A DNA stretch of 36,127 nucleotides from an uncultured Clostridia bacterium (GCA_944350275.1 CALVOK010000029.1:1-36127); one strand, 5' to 3'; shown: positions 24,704-34,492, counted from the stretch's first letter. Translations and numbers: made by a program. Notes: generated from the sequence alone by a model not told the origin.

Positions 24704-25816
24704 TTAAAAATACATCAACATAAAAATTACACCAGCAATTAAAAGTAATACAAGGAGTACCGTAAAACTTACTTTTAATTTAGAAACAGGAGTTTTCCCT
24801 CCTATTCTTCCATTATAACCATTTACATAAAAATTGTAAAGTTTTTCTTTGTAATTATAATGACCAACATAAATTGGTACCAAAATAAATTTGTACTGCT
24901 CGTTTAAATATTTTGTATCAATGCTTAGAGAAACCTTTATATCATAATCATATCTTTTTAAAATTGCCCTTTCAATTCTCTCTTTCATTGCAATTTTGCA
25001 CTCATTCCAACACTCTTCGCCTGATTTATTGTATGTAGTTGCAGAATATCCTCTTAAAAACTCGGTTTTGTATGCAACCGCGTTCTTAGTAGGAAAAGGC
25101 TCTATGCTTTTTATAATTTCACTTGGTATTGATGTGGATGACTGGACTATTAGGTCGTCAAAGAGCATATCCTGACTTCCATTGATATTAAAGTATCTCG
25201 TCTCGGTATGAGCGACTCTTTTTCCATTAACCACTCTATATTTGACATAATTTTTGCCAAGCACACCTCGGTACCAAGTAATTGTTTGGCTATCAAAGGT
25301 AAAGACTGGGTTATAAATACCATAAATGTTTTCTGCCTTTACGCTCTTTTTAAAATTCCTAGGAGCATACAATTTCTTTCTTGCCCATTTAATAGCAATT
25401 TCGTTTGCTTTTATTTTATCAAGTTTAAAAGGTGTCACACCCTGTGGTTTTATTCCTGGAATTTCATCGGTTTTTATAATGTTGTTTGTGCCACAAAAAG
25501 AACATTTCACTGATACCTCTTGTTTTGATAAAATCTCTTTTGCACCGCAAGTTTTACATTGATAAACCTCAGTCTCATCCCAAACATTACCGCTTTTTAA
25601 CAGTTCATCAAGGTCACGTTCCTTTGCCACAGATAAATTGTTTATGTCAAACATACTACCGCAATAAAGACATTTCATCTTTTGGCTGTTTGGCTCAAAT
25701 ATAGTCTCTCCACCGCAGTTTTGACACTTAAAAACTGTTACACCAATATTGTCATCACTGTATAATTTTTCTTCAATTTTTTCATCAATATTGTCATCAA
25801 GTTTCGCTTTTTTCAT
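24704..25816 (-). CDS. double zinc-ribbon, tail-anchored membrane protein (YdjG-like)
   Basis: A 370-residue protein. Two TFIIB-type zinc ribbons lie at the N-terminus: C31/C34/C49/C52 and C87/C90/C105/C108. A central domain of about 230 residues, rich in aromatic residues, follows (IYGIYNPVFTFDSQTITWYRG, in the region 160-185). One membrane helix at about 346-368 anchors the C-terminus. This layout matches Bacillus YdjG, which cooperates with the SPFH protein YdjI to tether PspA to the membrane. The gene follows the SPFH gene by 35 bases. Likely cytoplasmic face of the membrane. The YdjG comparison is from family knowledge, not a search. Confidence 0.78.
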   Translation of the reverse strand: MKKAKLDDNIDEKIEEKLYSDDNIGVTVFKCQNCGGETIFEPNSQKMKCLYCGSMFDINNLSVAKERDLDELLKSGNVWDETEVYQCKTCGAKEILSKQEVSVKCSFCGTNNIIKTDEIPGIKPQGVTPFKLDKIKANEIAIKWARKKLYAPRNFKKSVKAENIYGIYNPVFTFDSQTITWYRGVLGKNYVKYRVVNGKRVAHTETRYFNINGSQDMLFDDLIVQSSTSIPSEIIKSIEPFPTKNAVAYKTEFLRGYSATTYNKSGEECWNECKIAMKERIERAILKRYDYDIKVSLSIDTKYLNEQYKFILVPIYVGHYNYKEKLYNFYVNGYNGRIGGKTPVSKLKVSFTVLLVLLLIAGVIFMLMYF

Positions 25817-25851
25817 TAAAATTTCCTATTTTGTTGAATTTTTTGGCCTTT

Positions 25852-26880
25852 TTATTTAAGTTTTTGACCGCACTCTTGGCAAAATTTAGCATTACCTTTT
25901 ACCTCTGCGCCACAGTTAGAGCACACAAGGTTCAATCTCTGTCCACACTCTGAGCAGAATTTTGCATTTCCACGAACAGTCGCATGACAATTTGGACAAG
26001 TTCTAGTTTGCCCACCATTTTGGGTGTTTTGATTCATCTGTTGCATATTGTTTGCAAATATATTTCCAAGTCCCATGCCCATTCCAAGTCCCATGCCTGC
26101 GCCCATTGTGCTACCTGCACTACCTGGATTTTTTGCCGCCTCTTTCATAGCCTCTAAAGTTTCCATTTGAGTGTAAACATCCATATTACCTCTCATCATG
26201 CCAAGGCTTGTATTCTTGTCAAGAGCCTTCTCAAGTTCTTCAGGTAAAGAAAAACTTTCAAAGACAAAATTTGTAAGTTCAAGACCTATGCTCTTAAACT
26301 CTTGAGCAACCTTTGTTTCAACTATCTTTGAGAGTTCTTGCAAGTTTGCCGCCATATCTAGCACCGCAACTTTACTTTCACCAATTGCATCAGAGATACC
26401 ACTGACAACCATACTTCTTAAATAGTCGGTAATTTGGTTTGTCTCAAACTTAGTATTTGTTCCGCTTAAATTTTGCATAAAAACATAGGCATCATCCACT
26501 TTGAAGGAATAATTGCCATATCCTCTTATTCTAACCGCGCCATAATCTTTGTCACGTATTAATATAGGGTTTGCAGTCCCCCACTTTTGATTTGTGAACT
26601 GCTTGGTGTTTACAAAATAGATGTCCGACTTAAAAGGTGTTTCAAACCCATATTTCCATGACATAAGTTTGGTAAGCACAGGCATATTGTTTGTATCAAG
26701 TTTGTAAAAACCTGGCAAGAACACATCAGCAAGACGTCCCTTGTCTACGAAAATTGCAACTTGACTTTCTCTAACAGTCAATGCTGAACCTTTGTTTACA
26801 TGGTCTTTGTTTATAGGATACTTCCATATAATAAGGTTACTGCTTGTATCTGTCCATTCTATATTTTTTAAAATTCCCAT
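25852..26880 (-). CDS. SPFH-domain protein with C-terminal double zinc ribbon (YdjI-like)
   Basis: A 342-residue protein, first gene of the operon. Residues 1-220 form an SPFH-type domain of the 'virion core protein'/YdjI group: VRESQVAIFVDKGRLADVF and PGFYKLDTNNMPVL near 37-69, and GAVRIRGYGNYSFKV near 114. A coiled region follows, then a Gly/Met-rich stretch (about 255-273). Two zinc ribbons close the protein: C295/C298/C309/C312 and C320/C323/C334/C337. There is no membrane helix, so membrane contact is probably through the partner encoded next. In Bacillus such a protein recruits PspA to stressed membrane; no PspA gene is in this window. AGGAG precedes the ATG. Confidence 0.88.
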   Translation of the reverse strand: MGILKNIEWTDTSSNLIIWKYPINKDHVNKGSALTVRESQVAIFVDKGRLADVFLPGFYKLDTNNMPVLTKLMSWKYGFETPFKSDIYFVNTKQFTNQKWGTANPILIRDKDYGAVRIRGYGNYSFKVDDAYVFMQNLSGTNTKFETNQITDYLRSMVVSGISDAIGESKVAVLDMAANLQELSKIVETKVAQEFKSIGLELTNFVFESFSLPEELEKALDKNTSLGMMRGNMDVYTQMETLEAMKEAAKNPGSAGSTMGAGMGLGMGMGLGNIFANNMQQMNQNTQNGGQTRTCPNCHATVRGNAKFCSECGQRLNLVCSNCGAEVKGNAKFCQECGQKLK

Positions 26881-26898
26881 GATTTCGCTCCTAAATTT

Positions 26899-26927
26899 AT
26901 TTTATCATTATTTTTATAAAAAAGCAA
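26899..26927 (-). promoter_or_regulatory. promoter of the SPFH operon
   Basis: TTGCTT (26922-26927) and TAAAAT (26899-26904) on the minus strand are separated by 17 bp. TGA before the -10 gives an extended -10. Confidence 0.5.
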
Positions 26928-26995
26928 CTAAATATTAATTATTCCTATTTTACTGCCAATGTTTTTAATTAAATAGTATTTTGTCACAATTATAC

Positions 26996-27036
26996 AAAAA
27001 TTCCTTATCTAAAAACAAATTTAAACAAGGAATTTC
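26996..27036 (-). terminator. terminator of the surface protease gene
   Basis: On the minus strand AAATTCCTT pairs with AAGGAATTT across a 20-base loop, followed by TTTTT. It lies just past the protease stop. Confidence 0.7.
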
Positions 27037-27048
27037 TATTCAAAAATT

Positions 27049-30000
27049 TTAGTATTTATCTATATCCGAATAAAGTCTCCTACGTTTTACAATAGCCACA
27101 ATCACAACAGAGACTAATGCTATCCCTGCAATTGTTCCTGCAACTATTAGGACTATTTTACCTGTTTCGGTCTCTACAAAAGGTTTTTGAATAAAACGTA
27201 CACCTATGCTCATATTTTGATTTATATTGTATACTTGCAAAGACTGACCATTTTCGTTATCTATAAGCCGACCATTAACATAAATCTCAACGTCGTAACT
27301 GTCAAAGTCAACATCTATTATAAAAGTTCGCTCGTCGCCATAATCTATATTTGTGATATCCTCCTCACAATAAAATCTACCATTACCTTCAACAGAAAGG
27401 CGAATAGAAAACTTATATGCCTCAAAATCAACAAAAATTTCATGATTACTGTCAATATTTTCAAATGTATATCCATTATTTTTTGCATCAGTCAACTCTT
27501 GTCCTGCCAGTTCCTGCCCATCTACAATGATTGATGAGATATAATTCCCCTCATCTACAATAAAACTGTAGTGGATTGATGTGTTGTATCTTCTTTGAGT
27601 TTGTCCGCTTGGACTTATCTCACCATTGCCATTAGATGAGGCAGTAATTGTGAAATACTTTATCTCCCATTTAGCATATAAATCAAGGTCCTCCGCAGGC
27701 ATAGCCGACAAATTAAACTCATCAGTCAAATCTCCATCAAGATACCACCCAATAAAATCATAACCTGTTCGTGTCGGCAAATACTCATTGATAGTTGAGT
27801 TATAATCATAGGTTAAAGTCAGTGTCTCGTCGTTATAAACCAAATGATAAACTATATCATATTGCTTCACAAGAGATTCAACTTCAATTGTATGTTTCTC
27901 TTCTACACTATCAAATGTGTAACCATTTTGAATAACATTTTCAACTTGCTCAGGAGTTAATTCTTTCCCATCTACTATTATTTTGTTAATCTTATAGCCT
28001 ACATCTACACCGACAAAGTAAGTTCGGTTTTGTCCATGTTCAATATCCCCTTCTTCGTTTGACCAAATTTGACAATGCTCATCTGCCTGCGTGTCTATTG
28101 TGTAAAGATTAACTGCAAAAACCGCATTTATTGTATGAGGTTGATTGATGTCATTAAAGGTATAGCCATTTTCTAAAATATTCTGATATTGACTTTCGTC
28201 AATTTTCAAGGTATCAACATACAATTCTTCAAGGTGATAGCCATAGTTTGCCGACAAATAGTACACTGCATCTTGCCCATATTCATAGGTCATGTTTCCC
28301 TTTGGCGAGATTTGTCCAAAATCATTTGCGTTTGATATAATATAATATGTGTATATTTTAAATGTCACATTAATTTCATGGTTACCAGAAATATCTTGAA
28401 AAATGTAACCATTTACAACAGCATTTTCAAGTTCTTCAGAAGATAATTCTACTCCGTCGACGATAATGCTATTTACAAAATACCCCTCGTTCGCCTCAAA
28501 CAAAAATTGTTTACTGTCACCATAATTTACATCAATGTCTCCGCTTGGAGAAATTTCACCACCGCCCTCACTTGTCGCCTTAATGGTAAAAGTCTGTAAC
28601 TTCCACTTTGCATAGACGGTTACATCTTCTTTTGGCATTGTAGAGAAGTTATATTCATATAAGCCCTCTTCATCACTAAACCAGCCCAGAAAATCATATC
28701 CGATTTGGCTTGGCTCATCAATTATTTCGATTGGCTGTCCTGCGGTATAATAGTGCACTACACTTTCATCTTGATTTATAACAAAGGTGAATTTATAAGT
28801 TCGCTCCTGTAAATATAGATAATTTTGCCCATTTTCTTGCACTTTTGCAATAAAAGTATTGTTTTGGTTATAAAAATTGTTTGGGTCAAAAGTTAAACCA
28901 CTTTCAAAAATTATTATAGGATTGTCATTATAATTTGATTCATTTAATACATCAATAGTAATTTGCCTGTCACTTGGTAGATTATCTGTAAAAGTTAAGG
29001 TAAAAAATGTGTTTTTATTATTTAAGTAATAACTTGTGAAATCACATTCGCCACCAATCTGTATCCTATTTTGAGTATCTGCCGACACTGTAACACTATC
29101 ATTAATGTACACATCATAATATTTTTGATTTTTAGAATAGTTATTTTGTGCCTGTGCTGATTCAATTTGGAGCAAACTTTTTGAGTCGTTTGCAATATCA
29201 TAATATATTAACGCATTGCAAATATTATCTTTAAAAATCACTCCATGTAAATTTATTTGTGCATCATGACCTGTAAAAAACAAATAATTTGCACTATTTT
29301 CACTGAAAATTGCACCCAAGATTGTCAAATTTGAGTTATTAGCATAAATAATACCGCCACCATCAACTATGATGTTTGATAAAGTAGAATTGCTCTCTAT
29401 TGTTACATTTGAGGCATAGAATAAATAATTGTCGTTATTTGTGAAATTTGACTGACAATCAACAATTTCCCCTCCCTGAATGTAAAGCGAAGATTGGTTT
29501 TCTCCGTCAACAATTTTATCCGCACAAATATTTTGAATTTGAGATAATTCTTTTAAGTATAAAGAGGAGTTTGTTGATAGACTTACAAATGTATTCAACT
29601 TCTCATTTTGACCATCAATATAGATATCTGTTACATTTAAACCTTGATAGGTATTGGATGTATATCCTATAGTTAAACTTCCCCTCTCTGTCACTGATAT
29701 TATAGGGCTAGAACTGTTACTTAATATCTCATCTATATAAATAGTTGAATTATTAGTTGAAATCAATGTTAAATTTTTATTGATAATAATATTTTCATAC
29801 AGATAACAGTCATTTGTTATAACTATCACGTCACCATCTTCGCTGTCAAATACAGCACTAGAAAGTGAGGTGTAATATTCCCATCCTGTCTGAGAATATA
29901 TTTGTGCTATGTACATATCTTCATTTATAACAACATTTACAGTGCATATTGAAGAATTTAATACATTACCCTCCCAATCTGTAATACGAACAAAGTACTT

Positions 30001-32406
30001 CTTTGAACCTAAGGTTGAGGTGTTAAGATTTAATGTCTGTTCCGTCTCTCCGCTAAGCGAAACACCATTTAAAATGCTACCAGAAGTGGTAAACCATTGA
30101 TATTTGAGCCTAAGTCCATTTACATTTATCTGCAAATTATCAACGGTCCCTTGCTTAACATCTTTTGCCTCTTCCAAATCGTTTTCAATGGCAAACTCTT
30201 CAATAGGAACAAAAGTATTACCATAACTATTACAATACTCCTCAGCAAGAGTCCCCTCATAACCATAAATTGTAATTTCTTGGTCTATACTTACGCCATC
30301 GGCAACAGCGAAAGAATCACCTATTGCAACCATAGTTACGTTTGTATCAGTAAAGGCATACTCACCAATATTGACAACATTTGGTAGATAAATTTCAGTA
30401 AGCCCTGTGCAACCTGCAAAAGAATGTCCTAGCATATCATAAAAGAAGGTATTCGAGCCTAAATATACAACACTATCAAGACAAATATCTGTCAAGGACT
30501 CGCAATTTTCAAAAGCATAACAGCCTATGTTGTCTACACTGTTAAATTTAACACTTTTTAGGTTTTTACAATTAGAAAAACAATATTCTCTTATTTTCAA
30601 ACAGTTGCTAGGCAAAACAAGAGTCTCTATCTCGTTATTATTAAAAAGTCTTGCCTCTAAATCTGTATAATACCTTCCGTCTATAGTGCTTGGTAACTCT
30701 AAATTTTTAAAATGGCCTGTGTAATCGGTTAAGACACCATTATCATTTACAAAAAAGTCGTCAATGCTGTCGTTTGGGTTGAATAAGTCTACAATATAAA
30801 GGTCCGAACTTGATATTGTCTGTCCGTCAACTATCTCAAGCCCAATAAAATAATATATGGTTGAATGGGAAACTGTTAAAGATGATATGTATCTTGTTGA
30901 GTCCTTGGCTGGAATTGTATAGTCATCAGTATAAAATATCTGATAATTTGAATTTGGTGACTCTATCGTCAAGGTTAAGACATCTTCAAACTCAATATAG
31001 TTTGATACATCAAGGACTTTTCCATTACCGTCTTTAAAAGTCAAAACATCTTGAGAGGATGGTATATTGAAATATTTAAAATTGACCATGCCGTAACCAT
31101 AAAAGTCGTCTTTCCCCTCTTCACCTAAATCTATGGTGTTTTCATATAGTCTACCTTCAATTTCATCTGCTGTATATATTGGAGTAGAGCCCTGCCAATA
31201 CTCGCCCATACAACATAGAAGTGCAACCGCTCCGCTCACGTGAGGTGCCGCCATGGATGTACCCGACTTGCTTACACTGCCATCATTGACATTATAGTTG
31301 GCAGACAAAATGTTAGAGCCAGGTGCAGATATATCTACGTAAGAGCCAAAGTTTGAATATGACTTATCAAACTCATACACACCATTTCCTTTAACAATTG
31401 CAGAAACAGTGATAGCGCTATCGCTGTTTGCTGGCGAATAATATTTTGAGTCAAGTTTATCATTCCCAGCACTTACAACTGTCAAAATATTGTTTCCCTT
31501 TAACTCGTCTATTACTACATCCATTCTTTGATAAGGTTGACCTATTTCAGCCGATAGACTCATATTCACACAGCAAACATTATAAACTGAAGAATATTCC
31601 TCTAGTATACGAGTAAGTGCAAAAATTATTGAACCTAGTCCTCCTTCGCCACTACTATCAAGCACCTTAATAGGTAATATTTTTACATTTTCTGGAGTAA
31701 TTTGTGTTATAATGCCTGCAACGTGAGTACCGTGTCCATTGTCATCCTCAAATGCATAATTTACGTCGCTAGTTTCTATATAACTAAACCCCTCAATTAC
31801 CCCATCATTTACAATCAATCTGTTTTCGAAATAAGTGTGTTCAGTGTCTATTCCTGTATCAAGCACTGCGACGACAACATCTTCCTTAGTGCCAAAAGTT
31901 TCTAAATAATCATTTATACCGCCAACATCCATTGCCTCGGCACCCCAACTATCATAGTCAGAATAGGAATAATCATTGTCAGCATAATCTGATGCGTAAA
32001 TCTTTTGGTCAATAATGACATATAAGTTTTCATTCTTTGATAACTGATTATAGGCAAACTCAGTCTCCTGTTCACTATTATAACAGAGTATATAATAATT
32101 TTTATACCCATCAATAACCATAGAGGCGCCATAATCATTTTCTAAATTTCCAATTACTATCAAACGTTTAAGTGCAAAAACGGATTCCTCATCATTGCTA
32201 AAAGAACGAGAATTGCTCTGCACGTTGTTTTCTTTATCCTTTCTTAATAAATTTATGTATTCGCTTTCAAACTGTACAAAATCATCCTTGCTGTCATATT
32301 GAGCATAGGACTTATTCATCTCAAAAAAGCCAATGCAAAAAGTTACAACCAAAATAAGTATTGTAAAAACTGCAAAAAAATTTTTCTTTCGTAATGATAA
32401 GAACAT
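27049..32406 (-). CDS. giant surface subtilase with BspA-type LRRs, beta-helix and Listeria-Bacteroides repeats
   Basis: A 1,785-residue S8 serine protease. A signal peptide (RKK then a hydrophobic core, ending near NKSYA) starts it, then an inhibitor-like prodomain (about 75-140). The catalytic domain has Asp183 in VAVLDTGIDTEH, His225 in DDNGHGTHVAG and Ser384 in SGTSMAAPHVSG; all are intact. Next come a small beta domain (about 475-540), BspA-type leucine-rich repeats (558-738), an Ig-like domain (755-830), a right-handed beta-helix-like region (830-1200), two Listeria-Bacteroides repeats and five 81-residue-type repeats, and a membrane anchor (1749-1774) followed by KRRR. It is probably a cell-surface protease. 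No LPXTG motif. The start at 32406 follows AAGGAG; the upstream ATG at 32427 lies before that site. Confidence 0.93.
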   Translation of the reverse strand: MFLSLRKKNFFAVFTILILVVTFCIGFFEMNKSYAQYDSKDDFVQFESEYINLLRKDKENNVQSNSRSFSNDEESVFALKRLIVIGNLENDYGASMVIDGYKNYYILCYNSEQETEFAYNQLSKNENLYVIIDQKIYASDYADNDYSYSDYDSWGAEAMDVGGINDYLETFGTKEDVVVAVLDTGIDTEHTYFENRLIVNDGVIEGFSYIETSDVNYAFEDDNGHGTHVAGIITQITPENVKILPIKVLDSSGEGGLGSIIFALTRILEEYSSVYNVCCVNMSLSAEIGQPYQRMDVVIDELKGNNILTVVSAGNDKLDSKYYSPANSDSAITVSAIVKGNGVYEFDKSYSNFGSYVDISAPGSNILSANYNVNDGSVSKSGTSMAAPHVSGAVALLCCMGEYWQGSTPIYTADEIEGRLYENTIDLGEEGKDDFYGYGMVNFKYFNIPSSQDVLTFKDGNGKVLDVSNYIEFEDVLTLTIESPNSNYQIFYTDDYTIPAKDSTRYISSLTVSHSTIYYFIGLEIVDGQTISSSDLYIVDLFNPNDSIDDFFVNDNGVLTDYTGHFKNLELPSTIDGRYYTDLEARLFNNNEIETLVLPSNCLKIREYCFSNCKNLKSVKFNSVDNIGCYAFENCESLTDICLDSVVYLGSNTFFYDMLGHSFAGCTGLTEIYLPNVVNIGEYAFTDTNVTMVAIGDSFAVADGVSIDQEITIYGYEGTLAEEYCNSYGNTFVPIEEFAIENDLEEAKDVKQGTVDNLQINVNGLRLKYQWFTTSGSILNGVSLSGETEQTLNLNTSTLGSKKYFVRITDWEGNVLNSSICTVNVVINEDMYIAQIYSQTGWEYYTSLSSAVFDSEDGDVIVITNDCYLYENIIINKNLTLISTNNSTIYIDEILSNSSSPIISVTERGSLTIGYTSNTYQGLNVTDIYIDGQNEKLNTFVSLSTNSSLYLKELSQIQNICADKIVDGENQSSLYIQGGEIVDCQSNFTNNDNYLFYASNVTIESNSTLSNIIVDGGGIIYANNSNLTILGAIFSENSANYLFFTGHDAQINLHGVIFKDNICNALIYYDIANDSKSLLQIESAQAQNNYSKNQKYYDVYINDSVTVSADTQNRIQIGGECDFTSYYLNNKNTFFTLTFTDNLPSDRQITIDVLNESNYNDNPIIIFESGLTFDPNNFYNQNNTFIAKVQENGQNYLYLQERTYKFTFVINQDESVVHYYTAGQPIEIIDEPSQIGYDFLGWFSDEEGLYEYNFSTMPKEDVTVYAKWKLQTFTIKATSEGGGEISPSGDIDVNYGDSKQFLFEANEGYFVNSIIVDGVELSSEELENAVVNGYIFQDISGNHEINVTFKIYTYYIISNANDFGQISPKGNMTYEYGQDAVYYLSANYGYHLEELYVDTLKIDESQYQNILENGYTFNDINQPHTINAVFAVNLYTIDTQADEHCQIWSNEEGDIEHGQNRTYFVGVDVGYKINKIIVDGKELTPEQVENVIQNGYTFDSVEEKHTIEVESLVKQYDIVYHLVYNDETLTLTYDYNSTINEYLPTRTGYDFIGWYLDGDLTDEFNLSAMPAEDLDLYAKWEIKYFTITASSNGNGEISPSGQTQRRYNTSIHYSFIVDEGNYISSIIVDGQELAGQELTDAKNNGYTFENIDSNHEIFVDFEAYKFSIRLSVEGNGRFYCEEDITNIDYGDERTFIIDVDFDSYDVEIYVNGRLIDNENGQSLQVYNINQNMSIGVRFIQKPFVETETGKIVLIVAGTIAGIALVSVVIVAIVKRRRLYSDIDKY
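27187..28797 (-). repeat. C-terminal tandem repeat array of the surface protease
   Basis: Two domain types alternate. Listeria-Bacteroides repeats of exactly 69 residues start at 1204 and 1516, both with GYDF(L/I)GW and VYAKW or LYAKW. Units of exactly 81 residues start at 1273, 1354, 1435 and 1585, with a 75-residue last copy at 1666. The 81-residue units share an opening such as FTIKATSEGGGEISPSG, a mid-unit IIVDG, and NGYTF before the end. Copies are diverged in sequence but constant in length. Confidence 0.85.
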
Positions 32407-32438
32407 TTTATCTCCTTCAACTTTCATTATACATATAT

Positions 32439-32447
32439 ATTATATCA
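32439..32447 (-). promoter_or_regulatory. extended -10 promoter of the surface protease
   Basis: TGATATAAT on the minus strand, with no strong -35. The start site is predicted near 32432, 26 bases before the ATG. Confidence 0.55.
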
Positions 32448-32631
32448 AAATAGTTGTTTCTTATTAATTAAATATAATTTGACTATTAATTTTCGTACAT
32501 CCACTACACATAAATGGTAACACATTTCTCAAATTTTTGCAAGAACATGAAATAAATTAAGGTGCAATTTCAAAAAATATTTTAAAACCACTTTAATTGA
32601 CAAAATTCGCTTTTTTAATTGTGAACCTTTA

Positions 32632-32640
32632 TGATATAAT
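32632..32640 (+). promoter_or_regulatory. extended -10 promoter of the flavin reductase gene
   Basis: TGATATAAT at 32632-32640 precedes AAAGGAG and the ATG at 32663. A TTGACA at 32597 is too far upstream (32-bp gap) to serve as its -35. Confidence 0.55.
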
Positions 32641-32662
32641 GAAGAAGTAAAAGGAGAACAAA

Positions 32663-33229
32663 ATGAGAGAAAATATTGAAATAACTGAAGGTATCTTTCC
32701 AATGCCTGTGCTTATGATAGCAACTTACAATGACGATGGGACAGTGGATGTTATGAATGCCGCTTGGGGAACTATGCAAGAGCGCGACCATGTCGTACTT
32801 AACCTTACCGAATCACATAAAACGGTAAAGAACATTAAAAAACGCAAGGCTTTTACAGTTAGTATTGCCGATTCCAAACATGTGGTTGAGGCTGACTACT
32901 TCGGTGTTGTCTCAGCAAATAATACAAAAAACAAATTTGAAAATAGCGGACTTACCGCTTCAAAATCTCAAAATGTTGACGCTCCTATCATCAACGAATT
33001 CCCTCTTTGTCTTGAATGCGAATTTGTTGAATATCAAGATGACAAATACGGCTGTGGAGTTATAGGCAAGGTTGTAAATGGTACTGCCGACGAAAGAGTT
33101 TTAGTAAATGGCAAAGTTGACATTGATAAAGTAGATGCAATTGCCTTTGACCCATACACTCATGGTTATTACAGAGTAGGAACTCGTGTTGGAAATGCTT
33201 TTAAAGATGGCTTAAAACTAAAAAAATAA
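32663..33229 (+). CDS. flavin reductase-like FMN-binding protein
   Basis: A 188-residue split-barrel flavoprotein of the flavin reductase/flavoredoxin family. The opening FPMPVLMIATYNDDGTVDVM, then NAAWGTMQERDHVVLNLTES, gives the FMN-binding strands. KTVKNIKKRKAFTVSIADS follows as in the family, and DPYTHGYYRVGTRVGNAFKDG ends the protein. It is expected to bind FMN and transfer electrons in the cytosol; redox partner unknown. AAAGGAG precedes the ATG. Single gene, divergent from the surface protease. Confidence 0.9.
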   Translation: MRENIEITEGIFPMPVLMIATYNDDGTVDVMNAAWGTMQERDHVVLNLTESHKTVKNIKKRKAFTVSIADSKHVVEADYFGVVSANNTKNKFENSGLTASKSQNVDAPIINEFPLCLECEFVEYQDDKYGCGVIGKVVNGTADERVLVNGKVDIDKVDAIAFDPYTHGYYRVGTRVGNAFKDGLKLKK

Positions 33230-33466
33230 GAAATTTTATCAAAAAAAACGTAAATTGCATATAATTTTACACTTTTAATATACTAAAAAAGATTTTCTAT
33301 TAATTTTTAAGAAAATAAATTAATATTGATACTTGGAACAAAAAACTTAACTTAATCTTTATATTGAAGTTTTAGTTTGTCTTACAAAAATCAATCTATC
33401 AAAATTAGTTGACTTAAAAATTTATTTGTGGTAAAAAGGTTATAATTTAACAATAAGGAGGGAAAA

Positions 33467-34492
33467 ATGGTTAAATTAAAAAATTGGCAAAAATTTTTAA
33501 TAAGTGGAATTTTGTCACTAATTCTAATTGCTGGAATTTTCTTGCTTGCAGGCTGTGGAGAAGATCCAAAGCAGTCCGACGTAGAGGCACAAGTCTCATC
33601 TAAATATATTACTGATTCACTACCTACACTATCCTACACGTCTCAACTTGATATCAAAGGCAAAATTACTTGGGATGAAAATCAAACAATTGAAAAAGGC
33701 GAGCATTCTTATACTTGGACATTTACCCCTGATAACACAGATGAATATACAGTTGTTACAGGTGCAGTTACTTTAAAAGGAGTAGACGAGATTTACTCAG
33801 GCGAAACTTTTGACTCTCTAAGTGTAGTTGAAAACAATGGATATTATGTATTTTTAAACTGTAACTTCACTAAAGGTCTCACATCAACAGCCTACGGCAC
33901 TGACCTCACCTTTGATGGATGTACCTTTACTACAAGTTATACAGGAATAGGTGGAGATAAATGTTTGTATCTCACATCTTTTGACAACCTGCTCGTTCAA
34001 AACTGTACATTCGGTGGGCAAACTTCTGAGGGCGAAATTTCCTCTGCTGGATATGCTCTTGACCTAAATTTATACAATACTGTTGTTGAAAACATCTCAA
34101 TTTTAAACAATGAATTCAAAACAGAGTCCACTGATGGTTCAGATAAGGAAAGTGTTGCTATCTCAATCAAAACTAGACTTGGTATCAGTGATAATCCATC
34201 TGACCTGCCAGGAGATGCAACCTCAGGTGCAATAGAAGGCAAAGTTACAATCTCTGGAAATTCTTTTACCTCAACCTGCGACAATATCTATATTGGTACA
34301 GACCTAAAAGGTGAAGTTGATGAAGGTATAACTTCAAACTATACAACAGGTGCCTTTACTGTAGAGGTTGTAAACAACTCAACTAATGTTGACGTTTTTG
34401 AGAGATATCTTTATGGCGACGGTGTTGCACCAGCACAAACTGTTAATGCAGGCGAAACACAGACTTTCGGTAATAAACTTGCTATAATTTAA
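33467..34492 (+). CDS. secreted beta-helix-like lipoprotein
   Basis: A 341-residue protein. The N-terminus is a lipoprotein signal: basic WQKF region, hydrophobic core, and lipobox LLAGC with the lipidated Cys at residue 30. Residues 35-105 form a small beta domain (ITWDENQTIEKGEHSYTWTF), and residues 106-310 show repeated short strands such as GYYVFLNCNF, LTFDGCTFTTSY, LLVQNCTFGG and ISILNNEFKT, typical of a right-handed parallel beta-helix. No catalytic residues of a polysaccharide lyase can be pointed out. It is anchored outside the membrane. AAGGAGGG precedes the ATG; a terminator follows. Confidence 0.85.
   Translation: MVKLKNWQKFLISGILSLILIAGIFLLAGCGEDPKQSDVEAQVSSKYITDSLPTLSYTSQLDIKGKITWDENQTIEKGEHSYTWTFTPDNTDEYTVVTGAVTLKGVDEIYSGETFDSLSVVENNGYYVFLNCNFTKGLTSTAYGTDLTFDGCTFTTSYTGIGGDKCLYLTSFDNLLVQNCTFGGQTSEGEISSAGYALDLNLYNTVVENISILNNEFKTESTDGSDKESVAISIKTRLGISDNPSDLPGDATSGAIEGKVTISGNSFTSTCDNIYIGTDLKGEVDEGITSNYTTGAFTVEVVNNSTNVDVFERYLYGDGVAPAQTVNAGETQTFGNKLAII

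Noticed and set aside
32597..32640. TTGACA at 32597 as -35 of the flavin reductase promoter
   Set aside because: The gap to TATAAT at 32635 is 32 bp, far too long; the extended -10 explains the promoter better.
33230..33466. Weak hairpin after the flavin reductase gene as terminator
   Set aside because: Pairing between GTAAATT and AATTTTAC needs a bulge and lacks a T-run, so it is not called.
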